DNA of 34,862 bases from an uncultured Prevotellaceae bacterium. GTDB taxonomy: Bacteria; Bacteroidota; Bacteroidia; Bacteroidales; Muribaculaceae. The notes under the pieces were generated by a model, which saw only the letters and a program-made list of their open reading frames with translations, made no database searches and was not told the origin of the DNA. This document shows positions 31,684 to 34,862 of this stretch, piece after piece (within the stretch, counting starts at the first letter, position 1; each line of letters begins with the position of its first letter). The translations under genes were made by a program, and so were the position numbers. Location of the stretch: assembly GCA_945921235.1 (NCBI GenBank), contig CAMEKH010000008.1:1-34862 (forward strand), given 5' to 3'.

Positions 31684-31691
31684 TAAATTTG
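31684..31691 (+). promoter_or_regulatory. -7 element of the SGNH hydrolase gene
   Basis: TAAATTTG matches TAnnTTTG 29 bases before the start codon; the -33 position is T-rich without an exact TTTG. Confidence 0.5.
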
Positions 31692-31720
31692 CGCTATATT
31701 GATGTTTTTGAAATTATTTT

Positions 31721-32935
31721 ATGAAGATAATAAATGCGATGGTTATGGCTGTGGCATTGTGGACCGGAGCGGAAGCTCAGACGCTCGATTTCATCAATGC
31801 CGACGCCAACCACATAATAATGAATGGCGACAACTGGGCGTCGTTGCGCTCACGATTGTCGGATATTGAGAATTTACCCGAGGGAAAATTCCGTATTTTG
31901 CAGATAGGCGACTCACACATTCAAGCCGATATGAGTGCGGCAGTGGTGAGACGCACGTTGCAAGGCGAATATGGCAACGGCGGGCGAGGGTGCATAGCCG
32001 CATTGCGCATGGCAGGCACAAATCAGCCCGTTGATTACCGAATGAGTGCCGACACAGCCGCTTTGCGCTGCTCGCGACTGCTTGGCAAAGAGTGGCAAGC
32101 AGGAATGGGCGTTACGGGTGTGGCGGTGGAATTTGCATCGCCTGAGCGCACTTTGCGCATTGCCACCGATGCCGAGTGCGGCGGGTTCACATCGGTGACG
32201 CTGCTGCATGGCAATGGTGCCGGCTATGCTGCGGCAATGATTGCCGACTCGCTATATATGGGCACCCCGCTAACGCCTTACGCCACACGCTATGACTTAG
32301 GCGCAACGACCGACTCGCTGACGCTTGCCACGAGTTTCGACTCGCCCTTCTTCGGTGCCATTCTGCTCCGCAATAATCGCGGATTGGTGCTTGATGCCAT
32401 AGGCAATAATGGTGCGTGCTACAGTAGCTACTTGAAAATTGCAGATTTCGCCAAGCAGACCGCAGTATTTGCACCGGAGCTTATAATATTGTCGCTCGGC
32501 ACTAATGAGGCATTCGGCACCGAGAGCGATGAGCAAATCTATGCCTGCATCGACAGCCTCATATCGCAGTTGCGCAGTGTGCACAAGCATGCTAAATTTC
32601 TGCTCACCACACCTATGGAGTGTCACAAAAAGGTGTGGCGCACCACAAAGAGGCGAATGAAGCGTGGCAAATACCGCTCGCGGCGCACAATGGCATTTGT
32701 CACCAACAAGCGGGTGGCTGAAGTGCGCAAGGTGATTCTTCGCTACGGAAGTGAGCGCAAAGTGCCCGTGTGGGACCTCTATGAGGTTGCCGGAGGTGAC
32801 GGAGCTTCGGCAAAATGGCTCAATGTCGGGCTTATGAATCCTCGCGACCATGTACACTGCCTTAAGAGCGGCTACGAATTGCGCGGTTCGCTCCTTGCCG
32901 ATGCTCTCCTCGAGCGCCTTCGCGAGCAGGAATAA
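31721..32935 (+). CDS. SGNH/GDSL-type hydrolase, exported
   Basis: A 404-residue protein with a signal peptide cut after AEA (residue 19) and an SGNH hydrolase fold, predicted to be a serine esterase acting on acetylated polymers such as polysaccharide or peptidoglycan. Block I is ILQIGDSHIQAD with nucleophile Ser65, the block II Gly and block III-type residues lie in IGNNGACYSSY and SLGTNEAFG (Asn of GTNE), and block V is DHVH (Asp376, His379) in PRDHVHCLKSGYELRG. The GDSH form rather than GDSL is typical of these Bacteroidota enzymes. The segment KKVWRTTKRRMKRGKYRSRR is very basic. Substrate unknown. It stands between cls and rpsA, with its own -7 element. Confidence 0.88.
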   Translation: MKIINAMVMAVALWTGAEAQTLDFINADANHIIMNGDNWASLRSRLSDIENLPEGKFRILQIGDSHIQADMSAAVVRRTLQGEYGNGGRGCIAALRMAGTNQPVDYRMSADTAALRCSRLLGKEWQAGMGVTGVAVEFASPERTLRIATDAECGGFTSVTLLHGNGAGYAAAMIADSLYMGTPLTPYATRYDLGATTDSLTLATSFDSPFFGAILLRNNRGLVLDAIGNNGACYSSYLKIADFAKQTAVFAPELIILSLGTNEAFGTESDEQIYACIDSLISQLRSVHKHAKFLLTTPMECHKKVWRTTKRRMKRGKYRSRRTMAFVTNKRVAEVRKVILRYGSERKVPVWDLYEVAGGDGASAKWLNVGLMNPRDHVHCLKSGYELRGSLLADALLERLREQE

Positions 32936-33130
32936 TGACGGCATAGGTGTCGGGCTATGCGATTATGCGGCGAGCGCATTATCGTGAAAATGAGCCTTTG
33001 GCAGCTTGCGTGGAGCAAGTGATGCCGGAGATAGGGCGGCATTTGGCGAGGCTAAAGCCAAATTGCATGAAAATCAAAGATTTTGATAAAAAAGTGTGGC
33101 GATTTTGCTTGTGAATTACAAAATTGTTAT

Positions 33131-33138
33131 TACCTTTG
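33131..33138 (+). promoter_or_regulatory. -7 element of the rpsA promoter
   Basis: TACCTTTG is an exact -7 element 61 bases before the rpsA start. TTTG at 33104-33107 is 23 bases upstream, and CTTG at 33108-33111 gives a 19-base spacer. The rest of the 264-base gap before rpsA holds only an inverted repeat (ATCAAA/TTTGAT, 33073-33087) and no convincing gene. Confidence 0.6.
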
Positions 33139-33199
33139 CACTCGTGTGTCGAGCAACGACGCCGGTCACATAAAATTAACTTAATTATTAACTATTTAA

Positions 33200-34862
33200 A
33201 TGAGCGAAGAATTAAAAAATTCTCCAATCGCAGACTTCGATTGGGAAGCCTACGAAAAAGGTGAAACTCAAAGAGAGAAATCTTTTGAGGAATTGGAAAA
33301 GACCTATGACGAGTCTTTGAACACTATTAAGGACAAAGATGTAACCGAAGGTACCGTTATCGCACTCAACAAGCGTGAGGTAGTGGTTAACATTGGCTAC
33401 AAGTCAGACGGTATTATTCCTTTTAACGAATTCCGCTACAATCCCGACTTGAAAGTGGGCGACAAAGTAGAGGTATTCATTGAGAACCAAGAAGACAAGA
33501 AAGGACAACTTATCCTTTCGCACAAGAAAGCACGTGCAGCCAAGAGCTGGGACCGTGTCAACGAGGCTCTCGAGAACGACGAAATCATCAAGGGTTACAT
33601 CAAGTGCCGCACCAAGGGTGGTATGATTGTCGATGTATTCGGCATTGAGGCATTCCTCCCCGGCTCGCAAATTGATGTTAAGCCAATCCGCGACTACGAT
33701 GTATTTGTCGGCAAGACAATGGAATTCAAGGTCGTGAAAATCAACCAAGAGTTTAAGAATGTTGTTGTTTCGCACAAGGCTCTTATCGAGGCTGAGCTTG
33801 AACAACAGAAGAAGGATATCATTGCTAAGCTCGAAAAAGGTCAGGTTCTTGAAGGAACAGTTAAGAACATCACTTCCTATGGTGTGTTCATCGACCTTGG
33901 CGGCGTAGACGGTCTTATCCATATCACCGACCTTTCATGGGGTCGCGTGAACCATCCGGAAGAGGTCGTATCGCTCGACCAGAAGCTCAATGTGGTAATT
34001 CTCGATTTCGACGACGAGAAGAAGCGCATTGCCCTCGGCTTGAAGCAACTTCAGCCGCATCCATGGGACGCCCTCGATGCCAACTTGAAGGTGGGCGACA
34101 AGGTGAAAGGCAAAGTAGTGGTTATGGCCGACTATGGCGCATTCATCGAGATTGCTCCGGGTGTGGAAGGTCTTATCCACGTGAGCGAAATGTCGTGGTC
34201 GCAGCACCTCCGCTCGGCTCAAGATTTCATGAAGGTGGGCGACGAGGTAGAGGCTGTAATCCTTACTCTCGACCGCGAGGAGCGCAAGATGTCGCTTGGC
34301 ATCAAGCAACTTAAGCCGGACCCATGGGAGAATATCGAGGAGAAATATGCCGTTGGCACTAAGCACACTGCTAAAGTGCGCAACTTCACCAACTTCGGCG
34401 TATTCGTTGAGCTTGAAGAGGGCGTTGATGGTCTTATCCACATTTCCGACCTTTCTTGGACTAAGAAAATCAAGCATCCGTCGGAATTCACTCAGATTGG
34501 TGCCGATATCGAAGTTCAAGTTCTTGAAATCGATAAGGACAACCGCCGCTTGAGCCTCGGTCACAAGCAACTTGAGGAGAATCCTTGGGACGTATTTGAA
34601 ACTATCTTCACCGTTGGTAGCATTCACGAAGGTACTATCACCGAGATGCTCGACAAGGGCGCTGTGGTGGCTCTGCCTTACGGCGTAGAAGGCTTTGCTA
34701 CTCCTAAGCACCTCGTTAAGGAAGATGGCACTCAGGCTAAGCAAGATGAGAAGCTTAACTTCAAGGTTATTGAGTTCAACAAGGACGCTAAGCGCATAAT
34801 CCTTTCGCACAGCCGCATTTTCGAGGACGAGGCTAAGGCTGAGGCTAAGAAGAGTGCAAAGA
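33200..34862 (+). CDS. rpsA: 30S ribosomal protein S1, 3' end cut by the window
   Basis: S1 binds mRNA and holds it on the small subunit. The frame opens at ATG 33200 (MSEELKNSPIADFDWEAYEKG) and stays open for 554 codons to the window end without a stop. Successive S1 repeats are visible, each with the motif of a GVDGLIHISDLSW-type block: EGTVIALNKREVVVNIGYKSDG, GYIKCRTKGGMIVDVFG, EGTVKNITSYGVFIDLGGVDG, GKVVVMADYGAFIEIAPGVEG, AKVRNFTNFGVFVELEEGVDG and EGTITEMLDKGAVVALPYGVEG, so six domains are complete. The Bacteroidales protein is about 590-600 residues, so only a short charged tail is missing. Long open frames on the opposite strand here are shadows of its biased codon use. Confidence 0.97.
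   Translation, partial: MSEELKNSPIADFDWEAYEKGETQREKSFEELEKTYDESLNTIKDKDVTEGTVIALNKREVVVNIGYKSDGIIPFNEFRYNPDLKVGDKVEVFIENQEDKKGQLILSHKKARAAKSWDRVNEALENDEIIKGYIKCRTKGGMIVDVFGIEAFLPGSQIDVKPIRDYDVFVGKTMEFKVVKINQEFKNVVVSHKALIEAELEQQKKDIIAKLEKGQVLEGTVKNITSYGVFIDLGGVDGLIHITDLSWGRVNHPEEVVSLDQKLNVVILDFDDEKKRIALGLKQLQPHPWDALDANLKVGDKVKGKVVVMADYGAFIEIAPGVEGLIHVSEMSWSQHLRSAQDFMKVGDEVEAVILTLDREERKMSLGIKQLKPDPWENIEEKYAVGTKHTAKVRNFTNFGVFVELEEGVDGLIHISDLSWTKKIKHPSEFTQIGADIEVQVLEIDKDNRRLSLGHKQLEENPWDVFETIFTVGSIHEGTITEMLDKGAVVALPYGVEGFATPKHLVKEDGTQAKQDEKLNFKVIEFNKDAKRIILSHSRIFEDEAKAEAKKSAK

Noticed and set aside
33022-33114. 30-codon frame upstream of rpsA (MPEIGRHLARLKPN...)
   Set aside because: It is short, overlaps the rpsA -33 region, and has no recognisable feature.
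33404-34810. Two long minus-strand open frames (172 and 291 codons) opposite rpsA
   Set aside because: rpsA is certain on the plus strand; antisense frames in strongly codon-biased genes are often open and these have no domain or promoter.

Overview
The window looks like a piece of chromosome from an anaerobic, gut-type Bacteroidales bacterium; a Muribaculaceae-like member is my best guess, inferred from protein character and not proven. Supporting signs are Bacteroidota-type promoters (TTTG, about 20 bases, then TAnnTTTG, exact before three transcription units), A-rich start regions without Shine-Dalgarno sequences, and families typical of the phylum (DUF4491, Porin_10-like putative porin, TonB-receptor-like OMP_b-brl_3 barrel, DUF1573, N-terminal-rubredoxin rubrerythrin, YitT/DUF2179). 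I see no insertion sequence, prophage, CRISPR array, tRNA or rRNA.

Layout. Bases 1-1960 are a decayed zone: short repeats, then on the minus strand a frameshifted membrane-protein gene and an ECF sigma factor gene broken by a frameshift and two stops, with a promoter-plus-terminator pair upstream that could give a short RNA. Bases 1816-4960 are the ribosomal block rplM-rpsI and rpsB-tsf, each pair preceded by a structured leader and the block closed by a strong terminator. Bases 5213-8592 hold hflX, a small exported protein with a sorting-domain-like C-terminus, ilvE and an HD phosphohydrolase. Then come a GNAT acetyltransferase, an Lrp/AsnC regulator, an inositol-monophosphatase-type enzyme, an outer-membrane barrel and a YitT membrane protein (8594-12570).

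Bases 12666-14751 encode a small barrel and a zinc/manganese ABC uptake pair (binding lipoprotein and ATPase, no permease here). They are followed on the minus strand by a PerR-type repressor and a rubrerythrin, each with a similar A/T-rich inverted repeat upstream, which suggests a peroxide-response unit. Next are a secreted sialidase with a palindrome at its promoter, an OPT-family transporter, a POTRA-less BamA-type barrel plus a DUF1573 lipoprotein, a long-chain acyl-CoA ligase, a DUF4491 protein and an 803-residue receptor-like barrel.

The most unusual spot is 25915-26880: a divergent intergenic region whose plus-strand promoter drives a compact RNA of about 100 bases with five potential helices, including a three-way junction, followed by a thioredoxin-fold protein that has lost both active-site cysteines. 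The window ends with a putative porin and a binding-protein-like gene, a cardiolipin synthase, an SGNH hydrolase, and rpsA, cut by the window end.
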